Under the pieces are notes generated by a model, which saw only the letters and a list, made by a program, of their open reading frames with translations, made no database searches and was not told the origin of the DNA. 64,000 bases of DNA from Psilocybe azurescens (Eukaryota > Basidiomycota > Agaricomycetes > Agaricales > Agrocybaceae): positions 992,001-1,056,000 of the forward strand of contig JAJIRX010000567.1 of NCBI GenBank assembly GCA_023853785.1. Reading direction: 5' to 3'. The position numbers were made by a program, and so were the translations under genes. This document shows, piece by piece, positions 1 to 12,429 of the stretch (positions are counted from its first letter, which is position 1; every line of letters begins with the position of its first letter).

Positions 1-1068
1 TCTTCTCTCTATGCTCCCTACTCCAAAAGAGAGTAATCCAAAACCTCAAGCGCAGCCTCGCGTTCTCGGCGGAGGTTCAGGTCGTGGTTTAAATTTCAAT
101 GCCGCCTCCCTCACCTTTGATTCAGATTCTGCGAGCCATGATGTAGAAGAAGACTCGCATACGACCACTAAAGGAGAGGATGTTCCCACAGAGCAAAAAT
201 CCTCTCCTGCTGTCCTCTTCAGGCCCACTTCAGTGGCGAAAGGGAGGAAGAACATTTCAGTGGAAGAGACAAATATCAACCAAACTCGTCCCCAACCCGT
301 CCGTGCTCGATCTCCTGCTCCTGCTGTCGACTTTTTTCTCTTTGGGTAAGCTATCTTACAACGTGATGGTAATCAGATATTGATTCGTACTTCTTCAGGT
401 TCCTCTAAATCGAATCAAACGATATCAGCAAACCCTGCCGCCCAGCTGGCATCTTCGTCATCTTCACAAAGCACAATATCATCTGCACCTGCATTACCCA
501 CATTTGATATACCTGAGCCAACACCAACGGACCAATACCCTGGATATTATCAGTTACCTTCGGGAGCTTGGGCTGCCCACGACCCTGAATATTATGGCAG
601 ATTCATGAAAAAATGGGAAAATGAGTACAACGCCCACGTTCGTGCGCTCGAGAAGGGCACTATTAAGGGCTTTGAGGGTCTTCGAGATGCTGCTGTAGAA
701 GAGATTGATGCGCTGAAAGAAATGGAAAAGGCGAAGAAGGAGATCCAAGAGAGAGAAGAAAAGAAGGCGATTACACAGGGAGCTGGTGGGGGTCCCGTTG
801 CGCCAAAAATGAATATTAATGTACGCTTCTATTCTTTGGCGACCGTGTCGTATTAACCCTTGTTTCAGGCAAGCAAAACTAGCGGAGTGGCTAGGTCACG
901 CCATCAGCTTTCTACACTTCTGAAAGAGGCGTATGAGAACAGAGAGGCACTTGAAGAAAGGATAGCTCAAGGGAAACGAAACCGCAAAGAAGCTGGGAAC
1001 AAATACGGTATATATTCCTATGATGCAATCTTCTCGTCGAAGCTAATCTTTGGACAAAAGGTTTCTGA
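1..1068 (+). CDS. PRCC-domain protein (MAD2B-interacting type), 5' partial
   Basis: Frame 2 is already open at base 2. The first visible Met (base 11) lies inside a typical internal PRCC segment (LPTPK), so the true start is upstream of the window. Visible family features are RVLGGG, FRPTSVAKG with NISVEE, and a conserved C-terminal helix RHQLSTLLKEAY followed by NRKEAGNKYGF at the stop, as in human PRCC. Exons are about 1-345, 399-820, 869-1007 and 1061-1068; the last exon only adds the final GF and stop. The first junction is in phase only if the T run at 332-337 has five rather than six T. PRCC proteins are nuclear and linked to pre-mRNA splicing and, in human, to MAD2B; a role here is inferred from family only. 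The stop lies 9 bp from that of the convergent gene. Confidence 0.85.
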
Positions 1069-1077
1069 GTGTCCCAT

Positions 1078-2200
1078 TCACTGTACCATGACCTTGCCGG
1101 TCATTCCAACTACCCCATTTGCGTCGCTGCACCATACCAGGATGTTGGATTTATCGGTCCATTTCCCATTGATAATCAATTTCCGGTTGACAAACAAGGG
1201 ATTCGTCGCGCGGTATTCGAATTTCTGGAACTTGAGGTCGGGAAAATGGAGATTGACAGATTCCAACAGCATTTGGGCCGTGAGTGGTCCATGTACCAGG
1301 CGCTCTTGAAAGCAGTTGAGCATGCACAATGGTGCTTGGAAGAATCACCTACCAGGATAGCCTTCCTCTTTTTCGCAGTATTCCTTGTCCAGATGGATAT
1401 GGTGTGCGTTGAACATCAGTGCGGAGTACCGAAATAGCGTAACTGGCGTGGGCGTATATTCAAATGAAAAATCTATTGCAGTTGGGATATCGTTTACTGC
1501 CGTAATGGTAAGGTATGAGCGTAATATAATTGCTGGGAGATTCAAAGCTATTACCTGCGCGATCAAACACTTTCTTTCTGCTAGCGAATATCTCTGCATG
1601 GAAGTATACATGTGCTCTTTCTTCCACCACGGACGGTACACGTTGGCCTTCTTGTATAAACTCAATCTTCTGAGTGATAAAAACCATGGGTTTCCCCTTG
1701 TCAAATCCCTTCTCTTCTGCACTAGCAACTGTTGAGACACCCCTAGTGCTCTTCCCCACCAAAAGCGGATTGTCGTTATTCCACGTTATCTTTCCGCCCG
1801 CCCACATCCTCTTGGTGAAAGGAGGTGGAGGTGATATGTCCTCATCTGTGCCGTCCTTGCGCAGCTGGCCTTCTGGCCTTCGAGCGTGGAAAAATGCGAG
1901 GTGGTGCCCATAGGGCAATGGATCCCCCGCTTCAGGGGCTACATAAGGCCTCTTGCTGCCGTCACGAGTGGGTAGTGTAATGTAAAGATCCGACAAATGC
2001 TCAATATTGAGGCCATCCACGAAAGTCGGCCTCGGGGGAGAGGCTTTCCACTGATCTAGACCTTCTCTGTCGGAGCTGCTCAACTTCACCGCTTCAGAAA
2101 AGTTTCGTCGAACGACGTATGGTGCATTGGCGCGAACACAAGACTGTCCTATCGTTCTGCCAGCATTGGTGAGGATAGTGTGGCTTATGTATTGCATCAA
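1078..2200 (-). CDS. HTD2: Mitochondrial 3-hydroxyacyl-thioester dehydratase type 2 (HTD2/MaoC-like)
   Basis: Exons are complement(1555..2200, 1353..1496, 1078..1304), giving 338 residues with both introns in phase. The protein starts with a basic, Ser/Arg-rich stretch (VVRRNFSEAV) that fits a mitochondrial presequence. It then shows the hallmarks of the fungal Htd2 family: HHLAFFHARRPE, PPPPFTKRMWAGG, VVEERAHVYF, TLFRYSALMFNAHHIHLD and YPERLVHGPLTAQMLL. The segment with FNAHHIHLD is the hot-dog fold active-site region. The family dehydrates 3-hydroxyacyl-ACP in mitochondrial type II fatty acid synthesis, which feeds lipoate. A bacterial mesaconyl-CoA hydratase-like activity is the alternative reading. 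The antisense strand of exon 3 has a long spurious open frame. Confidence 0.9.
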
Positions 2201-2577
2201 ATTTGCGAGCCTTTACAGTAGCCTAGCAGTCTGACTTGGTCCTGTTGACCGGGAAATTTGAGAAACGATGGGAATAGTGGGAATTGCAGGAGACCCATCA
2301 TGTGAGAGTTTGGTGAGTTAAATATCGTGCATGTGGAATCTATTTTCGGATTCCACAACTTGATGGAAAGCAAATGGATATTTATATCTACAAGCTTCTA
2401 CGAAAAAGCTGTAAGGCACTAGTATACGGTATAACAAGCTAAACATGCTTTTGGCAACAAGAATTCTCCCACAAGGCACTCCTCATGGTATCACTTACTT
2501 GTGAAAGACACCAATTGTCATGTATAACATTACGATTGAGCCTTTGTTCAGTGGGTGGAAGACTTCTTCCCTGATGT
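2201..2577. other. Intergenic gap, HTD2 5' flank / LCB kinase 3' flank
   Basis: This is a 377-bp stretch between two minus-strand genes. It holds the upstream region of HTD2 and the 3' end of the sphingoid base kinase. It is AT-rich near 2380-2450. No ORF or RNA gene is supported. Confidence 0.6.
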
Positions 2578-4560
2578 TTAATTATCTTTCAGACCTTTGT
2601 GGGTCCGCGGTTCGAATCTTGCTGCGTAATGTCCATAAGGACTCAAGAATGTACCCAGGCCCTGATGAACTTCAACCTGAAATTCTTCGAAGGGGAATGA
2701 TTCACCATCCACAGCTAAGCAACCCTCTGGCTCAAGTGGTTTAATGCGATATGCATGTGCTTTTGCGTAATGGATCTTGAAAATAATAGTCACCTTCAAG
2801 CAAACGTTATAAATATTGATATTAAATAGGACATACATTGGGGAGCCAGTATCCTGCGCCTTCCGGTGCTCCGTCCATGGAGGCGATCATATCGCCTCTG
2901 GTACTCTGCAAATCAAGGATGGTCAAGAAAATCTTCTATCCAGATGGTCGATAAGTAAAGACCTTAATCATAGCTACCACATCAATAAGTCCGTCATTGG
3001 GAAGAGACACGGGAAATGCCATGTAGTCGCTATAGCTGGCTGTCAATACTCAGAAGAATACTTATTGAACGTAACTTGCCGTCCAACGTAGGGTCCCTTT
3101 CCGGCGTAAACATAGAGGACGGGTTTGTCGAATGAAGTCCAACCTTCATCATCATTTGGCAGGTACTTCAGTGGAGGCAGGGCGTCTACCATTTTACCTT
3201 CTGATTCTGAAGACGGCGACGATACCGACACGGCTTGGGCATCGTTCTGGCTGGAATGCGCAATTTCTGCCATTTTGTCTTTATCGCTCTCCGCCAACTT
3301 ATATGAGAGCTGTACAGGACATGGCTTGAACGTAATGACTGGCATGTCTATAAATGCGTGTCATGATACGAAGAGACGTCAAAACACTCACGCCCTCGTA
3401 AATATCCATATATAAATCTGGAATCGCCCATCCATCGGAGATGCTCAGTACCGATATCCAAATCTGCCATCAAGCCTAAGGCTTGGGACATAAAGGAGAT
3501 GCATCTTTTTTCCCCTTGCGTGAAAGAGAATAAATCCACATTCATTGCTTTCCCTGTTTGCAGTTCAGAAATGATTGAGAAGACCAGCGAGAGACACACC
3601 TTTAACGGCATTTAATGCCGCTGCAACGACGTCGAAACCATCCTGAAAAGATTCAATACAGCTTTTTGACGATAATGCATTTAAAGAGCTTTACATCAAA
3701 TCCCAACAAATTCAAAGACAGACCGTTTCCCGAACCTGTTGGTATGGGGGCAACTGGAATCGTGAATGCACCTCTGGGGTTGGCATGCTCGCTGAAGCCA
3801 TTCAATATCTCATGGATTAATCCATCCCCAGAGACAGTAATAACGGCGTCAAATTCCAGTGATAATTTTCTCGCAACATCACGGGCCTGTCCCCTATGAG
3901 TAGTATCTACATCAAAGTCAACATCAGCGCTTTCGAACAAGTTGTAAACGCGTACATAGCACTTCAAGTGAACAGCCTGCCGTCCTGAATAAAGGCTCTA
4001 TCTTTTGCATAAAAATGGCAGCTCCTTTTCCCTGTAACAAATTGTAAAAATTGGAATTTTTGCCGATGCAAGGGTCGACGTACTGTCCCTCCAAATGGAT
4101 TGACAAAGACCATAAGTCTGCGCGAGCGCTTGACACCGAGATCTTCAATTGCGTTCATACTTTTATCCAAGAGAAGAGGAGAGTCTCTCCCACCTTCATA
4201 TGCCAGATTCATAACGGATTCGGCCCATTCTGCAGCAATAGCAGACTCTTCTTGCCCAACTGTTCCTTCAATAACGACCAGTGTATGGTGTTTCTTTTTC
4301 TTCTGTACATATGCAATGCATACTGTTTTAGAGTCACTATTGAAGCTCGCATTTAGAACGCTCCGGTGGGGTATATCGTGACGGCGATGTGATACTGGTT
4401 TAGACTCTGAGTATGAATAACTTCGTTAAGCAGAATTGAGCAGAGTTATGTGCGGGAAGTCCTCACTGATAGGTGTCTGTAAAGTTAGATGTGTGTTGTT
4501 AAACGAAAGAGTAGTCCGTGTGATAGGAGTGTTTTGTATAGTTATTGTTGTATGTGGCAT
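2578..4560 (-). CDS. Sphingoid long-chain base kinase (LCB4/LCB5, DAGK-cat family)
   Basis: Ten exons: complement(4467..4560, 4084..4406, 3956..4031, 3695..3906, 3600..3642, 3392..3553, 3080..3347, 2963..3029, 2837..2905, 2578..2775), summing to 1512 nt and 503 residues. Conserved blocks are in the right order: VFVNPFGG (nucleotide loop), VDTTHR/YTTHRG, ITVSGDGLIHEILNGF with the SGDG motif, PIPTGSGNGLSLNL, LMADLDIGTEHLRWMGDSRF, LYVYAGKGPYVGR and a C-terminal GCLAVDGESFPFEEFQ. It phosphorylates sphingosine-type bases to the 1-phosphate signal and degradation intermediate. The intron at 3079-3030 has a GC donor (gcaagt). The first exon is less certain than the rest; its joining is supported only by phase and by family-like length. 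Confidence 0.9.
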
Positions 4561-5086
4561 AGTACGAACAGAGCGAAGGTATACTGAGAGGCGCGCAGCT
4601 CAGCAAACCTCCGACTGAACATGAACTTGTTCAAAAACAATTGAATATAAACACAAATGGAGACTCGGTCGGATTGGAAATTCCCGCAGTATTTCTCAGG
4701 GGCCTACAAGGGGCACTCTACTAGGACTTGCAAGGAACTTGGATGCAAATGTAGTCGCAAAGAAAATTAGTACATAGTCTTAAAACACATATTGCGCTAT
4801 AAGTACATTGCGAACTTGCGGCTCCCTCTTCATGTATCGAATATATCAGTCGCTGTAAGAGCTAGGACTTACTACATAGAATTGACTAAGGGCGAATGCA
4901 GGGTCCAAGGTGAAACGATAATTAACCGACCGGGAAACTCGGGATTCGGAGTACCCGACCATCGGCGAGTTCGGCTGTCATTTAAAGATTTAACATCGCT
5001 GCACTGGCAGAGGAATAGAAAGTGCATTGGACATTAGTAGTTTCGTATTGTATCTATAATATAATCAATAAGCAAATAAATAATGA
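4561..5086. other. Intergenic gap without recognised gene
   Basis: 526 bp between the LCB kinase start and the 3' end of the MFS gene. There is an open frame on the plus strand at 4792-5037, but its translation has no family signature or plausible splice context. The region likely carries the kinase promoter and the transporter 3' UTR. Confidence 0.6.
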
Positions 5087-6848
5087 CTAGATTTTACCGT
5101 TCCAACGTTTCCAGAGAATAAGACTGAAGCAAAGAGCAATTGCCGATGTACATATGCTTACAGAAAACGTCAACTGCCAACATAGCCGACCTTTACATAC
5201 ACCTGAATCATCGTGGGTCATTGAGGCAGACACCAGGGCGTAAAGGTATGAGAAAAGAGGTGTTCCTGTGAAAGGCGCATACATCATGACACCAAAGTTT
5301 CTTCCCAGATGTTGCATTCCCCAAAGAGACGAGATCAAGCTTGGCCTGCACAAATGTCAAATCAAGAGCTGCAAGTGAAAATATGACACTACTAGTACTT
5401 ACAGAACAGTGAAGACTGTACTGTAGCTGAAGCCTGTGCCGAGGCTGGTATCTGGAAGTCAGCGTCTGTGAAGACAGATTCGGGAACAATCATTCACCTA
5501 AGCGCCCATAGTTGGCTTTGACTTTGAACCCCAACCTGCAGCCACAGGAATGTGAAAATCAATAGAGTCGCGGACCCAGAAAGAAAGGCGAATCGACTGA
5601 TTATATATTTCCTAGGGAAGGCTGAAACGTTATCGGGGTGATGCACATTGACGGGTGATACATAGTCAGCAAGTGGCCCAACAATGATTCTAGCCAAGGT
5701 GTTTGCTACTGATATAAGCTTCACTTGAAAGGCCACGAAGGAGTCGTCCATTGATTGTAGGAGAGTGGCTTGGGCTGGCAAGGACAGCGCAATGGTGCCA
5801 ATGTTGAATATGATCATTTCAGACTACGTGACCCATGATGAATAACGGGTAAACGAACCAAGAAAAGACACCCACCACACCCAATATAAAAACGCAGAAG
5901 AACGCAATCAGCCAAAAGTCCACTTTCCTGAGTAGCTCACTCAAATTCGGAAAGTGCTGTTCGCTGTTCCTATGGCATGTCTGTTCAACGTCTTGCAGCG
6001 AGGGCGATTCAACGCCCAATAAAGGAGACGTTTCCTCGGGCGAGATAGTCTCCTCAGTGAAATCTGGTGGCCATTTGAATCGCCTCAGATTGATATAGCC
6101 CAAACCGTAGACCAGTGACGTGAGTAGAGCAAGGAAGGTGGTAAAGGAAGGAACGTCTAAGACCCCACTACTTTTGTCCATGAAGAAAGTAGTAGCGACA
6201 GTTGAAAAGAATAACGGGGATAATCCGAAAAGTGCCATGCATGATCCAGATGCAAAGCCAATGTGCTCTGGAAAGAACTTTGAGGCCGAAAAGATCGAGG
6301 AGCAGTATCTAAATATTCAAAATAAGATGAGTGTTAAATGCAAACTTAGTTCGAGGAAATACACACGAAAACACTGTCCCTAAGCCAATCAGTAAAAATG
6401 ACAGGGTAAGGCGATAGAAGGCTGCCGCCTGAGAGGGCAACGAAAGATCGTCCGGGGTATTCTTCACCTCCAGGGCAAGTGCACCGAACCCCGTGGAGAA
6501 TAGCACTGCTGCAATGAGCGAGCACGAAGAAGGACCGTAACTATCGGTGATTGACCCAACAAGAACTGCGACCGGGTACTGGCTCATCATGCCGCTGTTG
6601 GTTGTCCAGTGAGCACGATAACGATGATTCATAGAATTCGTTGAAAATGCCTCACGCTAAGATGATCGTCGTTAATTGGGGCTGGGTCAAATGCATGTGG
6701 CTCGCCAAGACCGGAGATATCAAAGGAAATGTGAACATCCCGCCGGCACAGAATCTAAGAAGCTATCGTCATTGAAGGTTCCACGTTGTAAATGTCGTCG
6801 TACGAACGCGTTTATAGCAATTGAGGCGCATAGGAGCAGCGTGTTCAT
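5087..6848 (-). CDS. MFS transporter, MCH1/nodulin-like type
   Basis: Spliced from about seven exons. The order of segments is typical of the fungal MCH1-like branch of the major facilitator superfamily: FCAGGMFTFPLISPVLA (TM1), TQPQLTTIILAGMMSQYPV (TM2), GSITDSYGPSSCSLIAAVLF, GLGTVFSYCSSIFSASK (intron removed between S and Y), FPEHIGFASGSCMALFGLS, a hydrophilic central loop 6100-5960, SEMIIFNIGTIAL, ARIIVGPLADYVSP, LWALSLGTGFSYSTVFTVLP and GRNFGVMMYAPFTGTPLF. Around twelve hydrophobic helices are expected. The substrate is unknown: yeast Mch1 is named for monocarboxylate-transporter similarity but transport has not been shown. The start at 6848 and first splice (weak donor) are the least secure. 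The gene is divergent from ASL. Confidence 0.8.
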
Positions 6849-7181
6849 CTATTTGGCCTCGTAATAGCACGTCGAACGCGTTGGCAATTGAAAATGAGCC
6901 TGAAGGATTGCAAATGGTGGGTGACTGAGTTAAGTTGGGTGTGATGTTCCTTAGTCGAGACCTTGAAAGTTGCCAATGAGCAGACCAGAGCAAGATAACC
7001 TAGAGAATGCTGGCGAAGCGTTCGGACGATTTGAGCCGCAAGTCCGAGATCGTGACGTTGAAAGATGTCACCAATCAATGGCAAGCAACCTATTTTAGTG
7101 ATTCGGCTGTCTGGATTCTGGAAATAACTTTTCTATCCCGAACTATACCACATCTCTCAACGAAACTCAGCAGCGCGCAAC
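6849..7181. promoter_or_regulatory. Bidirectional promoter region, MFS transporter / argininosuccinate lyase
   Basis: 333 bp separate two divergent start codons. No specific factor site is claimed. This spacing means the two genes very likely share control DNA. Confidence 0.5.
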
Positions 7182-8929
<1,748 letters not shown>

Positions 8930-9224
8930 AGAGAGTACTTAGAATGTAGGTCTGGTTTGATAAAAAGCGCAATTTGAATCTTGATGCAATTGAAAGCTAT
9001 CCACGCGCAGTATACAGTCGTCTGATCAATGAGGTGAATGTTTGGTAGTATTTACGACTTGTCTTGTACAGCCATTTCACACCGCCCGCAATACTTGTCA
9101 CGGTGGTGACCTCTGACCAGTGCCATTCCGCTCCTTTACACACCGCTCCACTCGTGTCTCCCTTTTTCCAATTTATCTCTATTAAATAACCATCTTAACG
9201 ACTACAAGCTAAACCAACGAAACT
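8930..9224. promoter_or_regulatory. ASL 3' flank and syntaxin promoter
   Basis: 295 bp between two co-directed genes. The part just before the next ATG (about 9120-9190) is pyrimidine-rich, typical of basidiomycete 5' leaders. Confidence 0.45.
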
Positions 9225-10675
9225 ATGGCCAGAGACAGACTTGCAGCCATGAGGGTAAACTCGAACCATTCCGATTTCTGTCTTTCCTTCACTGACTGTT
9301 GACATGTGGAACAGGCTCAGCAGCAAGGCAATGTGTCGTCGTAAGTTCGAATGGTATTCTTGCTTCGCCCTTTACTGACCACGTATGCTCTTCAGAAACT
9401 CGTATCCGACGCAGGCGTCAGGAAACGGGGGCAATCCGGCTCGCAGGGCGAATCCATATGCTCAACAAGACGACCGTGCCTACGAAATGGCCGATGTCAG
9501 AGATAGCCACACACACCTGGCCCCATCGACGCAAGCAACCGATGGAGGGGATATGACTGCCTTTACAACGAGGTCAGACCTTGGTTTATGCTTTGGTTCT
9601 GTGTGGCTGATGCCGCCTTTTATTCCAGCTTTCTTCTATCCAAGAAGCGCTGAGGGCGTTCAATGACAATATCGCGCGCATTGGTGATCTTCATTCCCGG
9701 TCACTGAACAACATGGACGATGCTGCCGCTCAACGAAATGCCTCTCAGTTGGACGAATTGGTGGAAGATACCAGTGCACTTAGTTCTACACTCAAGCGCC
9801 GCGTTAAAGCACTGGAAGCTCAGGGTGGTCCGGGTCGTGATGGACAGATCAAGAAGCAACAGGTACGTACGGATGTCTGAATCCACTTGCTAGAACGTGC
9901 TAAGCCCGAAATCAAGGCGGCCTTCGTTAAGTCGAAGTTTGTGGAGGCTATCCAAAACTACCAATCCGTGGAGTCGCAATACCGTACAAAATACAAGCAA
10001 CGCATGGAAAGGCAGTTCAAAATTGGTATGTCATATAACAATTAGTTTCCGTTCATAAAGTGACAAGTGTTCGCATGAAGTCAAACCGGACGCTACACCT
10101 GATGAAATCCGAGCTGTTGTCAATGACGAGCAAGGTGGACAGATCTTCAGTCAAGCAGTAGGTCATTTCGTGTCGCGACCATAAACACTGAACTTAGTTA
10201 TTGCAGTTGATGAACTCTCGCTACACGGAATCCCGAGCAGCCTACCGGGAGGTTCAAGAGCGACACGAAGACATCAAACGCATCGAAAAGACGCTTGCAG
10301 AGCTCGCTCAACTATTCAACGATGTCAGCAATGTTTCGTTTACCACTATCAATATGATTTTTACAATTTCTTTTATCAAAATTTCAGATGAGCGTTCTTG
10401 TTGAACAGCAAGACGAGACCATCAACGTCATTCAGTCTCAGGCCGCTGGAGTTGAAAAAGATACAGAAGTTGGGTATGTGCCTTGTACTTTATCTTGCAA
10501 ATATTCTCAACGTGGTTTCCATAGTTTGCAATATACCGATAAGGCTGTATCATCTGCCCGTGCTGCTCGCAAAAAGCGATGGATATGCTTTATCATCTGC
10601 CTTGTTATACTCGCCATCATCGGTGTTGTTATTGGGGTTGTCGTCAGCAAACAGGTGTCGAATAATAATAAATAA
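9225..10675 (+). CDS. Plasma-membrane syntaxin (Sso1/Sso2-type Qa-SNARE), one apparent frameshift
   Basis: Nine exons: 9225-9254, 9315-9340, 9396-9572, 9629-9862, 9917-10025, 10081-10157, 10207-10323, 10388-10473, 10525-10675. After correction there are 335 residues. Domain order: a Gly/Asn-rich N-terminus, the Habc region (SSIQEALRAFNDNIARIGDLH and following), the SNARE helix with YREVQERHEDIKRIEKTLAE, the central layer Gln in LVEQQDETINVIQSQ, then a basic stop (RAARKKR) and one C-terminal membrane anchor IGVVIGVVV. It drives fusion of secretory vesicles with the plasma membrane together with Sec9 and Snc. The T run at 9562-9564 is one base short: adding it restores AFYNELSSIQ across the intron. 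A tail-anchored protein with no signal peptide, as expected. Confidence 0.93.
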
Positions 10676-11271
10676 GCATGTAAGTCAGTCAACTCTGTTG
10701 TGAATCTGAAATAACTTACAGACGCTCGCAGCTGACGATCTACTCATTTGATTTTGCGACCTGAATGGAGCATAATGCCCCGGATGATAAACAACGCCAT
10801 GGACTCCCCGTTATTCTCCCTCTCTAAGAACAGACCATTCTGCATTATTTTTTATTCTAGTTATTTCTTTCTTCGGTATAATAAGTGGATGTAGAATTAT
10901 GAATTTATACCCTTGCAAGATGTCGTGTGCGACTTGCAGCAAACTTGCAGTGAGTCTCGGCGATATCTAATCCGGCAATGTTTTGAGACGGATCGGAGCC
11001 GGAACGGATGAGATTAGAATGTGGCACTGCACGTTGCTTATGTGAGGCATTACGCGTCGCTGTATCCTTGTTGCAACCTGGCCTTATATAAACGTTTCTC
11101 TCTTTAAACCTTACCACCACCCATCTTGAACCGCCCCACCTCGCAGGTTTGTTGCAATTCCTTCCGTCACTGTCCCTCGGCTCATCCCATCCACTTCACA
11201 GTCTTCCAACCTTGTTCCAAACCCCGCACCCCATTAACCAGGCCCCTTACACGCTTAACCCACCTCGCATA
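10676..11271. promoter_or_regulatory. Intergenic region with TATA box of the AN1 gene
   Basis: 596 bp. A TATATAAA at 11085-11092 lies 180 bp before the AN1-protein ATG and is followed by a pyrimidine-rich leader (11145-11270). The rest shows no gene. Confidence 0.5.
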
Positions 11272-11565
11272 ATGCCTGCTAAGAAGCGATGTCAAGCCGG
11301 CCTCGGCACTGACTCTCGGTGCAGCTCTGCAGCCCTCCGCATTGTTGGTGAATGCCCTCAATGTCGTTCGTCATTCTGTGGCACAGTACGTCCCGGGTCG
11401 TTTCCTTGGAGTCTGACATTCATTGACCTCTTCTCTCTTTAGCACCGTTTGCCAGAGCAACACGATTGCAGCAACTTGGAAAACTGCAGGCAGCAAGCCT
11501 TCGAACGTAACAAGAGCAAGTTGGAGAGCGAGCGAACTGTAGCTTCCAAGATGGCTACAGCGTAG
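11272..11565 (+). CDS. AN1-type zinc finger protein (Tmc1/Cuz1-like, small)
   Basis: Two exons, 11272-11385 and 11443-11565, encode 78 residues. The AN1 finger fills the protein: cysteines at the start (KKRCQAG, SRC), then LRIVGECPQCRSSFCGTHR and LPEQHDCSN, which supplies the CxxC-FC-xHR-H-C ligands. A conserved tail follows: CRQQAFERNKSKLESERT. This tail and small size match fungal proteins such as yeast Tmc1, which are induced by proteotoxic or metal(loid) stress and linked to Cdc48/proteasome function. Function here is inferred from that similarity only. Confidence 0.88.
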
Positions 11566-12429
11566 TTGTCTTCCTTGATCCCATTTCCTTCATGCTGTAT
11601 ATAGGTTCCTTTCTTCCATTCTTGCTTTCCCGCTGCCCATGGGTGGTTTGTATGTTTCAAGTTACGCACACACGTCCTATTTCACCATCGCCACTTTACG
11701 ACTATTTCTTTGCAAGGACAGTTTTTTAACCATTTTATTTAGGTGTTACCGTATGTAGATAGATGTCTTACTATAATCAAGGTCGAGGTCGACCGGTTTC
11801 TTTTCCCCCTATTGTGCGTGCGTGTTCTGATATAAGAAGTTGTTGTCCACACTATCAACGGAGCGGGAAGATACCCATCTAAGCGACATTGCTAGTCGGT
11901 CGGTCGGTCGGATTTAGAGGATTTATAACACGTATGTGTGCAGCGGGTAGGCGGAGGGTTGCGGAGAAATCGAGAGCGGTCTGACTCGATTCTTTCGAGA
12001 ATCGACTTGCCTCGATTAGATCACGTTCCTTTCCGGCCGAACGGGTCTTCTATATAAATTCATCCCAATCTTCACCCCAAAAATTAAAGATCCAGCTCTT
12101 GCGTTCTACCAACGCCCAACACCGTGGTGAGTTTCGCGTCTTGCTTTCATTCTATGCGGTCTCTTCGTTGGTTGGACACAAACGGATCCTGATAAGTGTT
12201 GCTCTGCGATTCTACTATCACGTGGAATACGGTGCATTACCAGTCAGATCCCATCATCAATGACATTTGATTTCGACTATGAAAGCACACCGGCACTACA
12301 GGTCGTGCTTAGCAGAGTATATTAGTATGCCAGTCGCGTTGGGATCCAGTAACAACGCAATCTTTTCTAATAACTATCTATTCATACCTTTCTCAACCTA
12401 CAGATTTTCTTTCTCGACACTAATTTCTT
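11566..12429. promoter_or_regulatory. Aspartate aminotransferase promoter and 5' leader
   Basis: 864 bp. It contains a fourfold CGGT run near 11894-11910, a short hairpin with TTCG loop near 11989-12004 (gattct/agaatc arms, also a TTCnnGAA heat-shock-like pair), and a strong TATATAAA at 12051-12058. The start codon lies about 370 bp downstream of the TATA box, which fits a spliced leader. Confidence 0.5.
12127..12403 (+). other. Putative 5' UTR intron of the aspartate aminotransferase gene
   Basis: A good donor (g|gtgagt at 12127) about 70 bp after the TATA box and an acceptor (cctacag, ending 12403) 26 bp before the ATG define a 277-nt intron. It is far longer than coding introns here. It would explain the otherwise long leader. 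Not provable without transcripts. Confidence 0.45.

Noticed and set aside
1069..1437. Long plus-strand open frame after PRCC
   Set aside because: It is antisense to the conserved last exons of HTD2 (RLVHGPLTAQMLL and following), so it is a shadow.
2605..2640. tRNA-like ggttcgaatc block
   Set aside because: It lies inside the last coding exon of the LCB kinase and has no matching acceptor stem or A box at tRNA spacing.
4792..5037. Plus-strand ORF of 81 codons
   Set aside because: No family signal, no splice context, and composition resembles noncoding flank.
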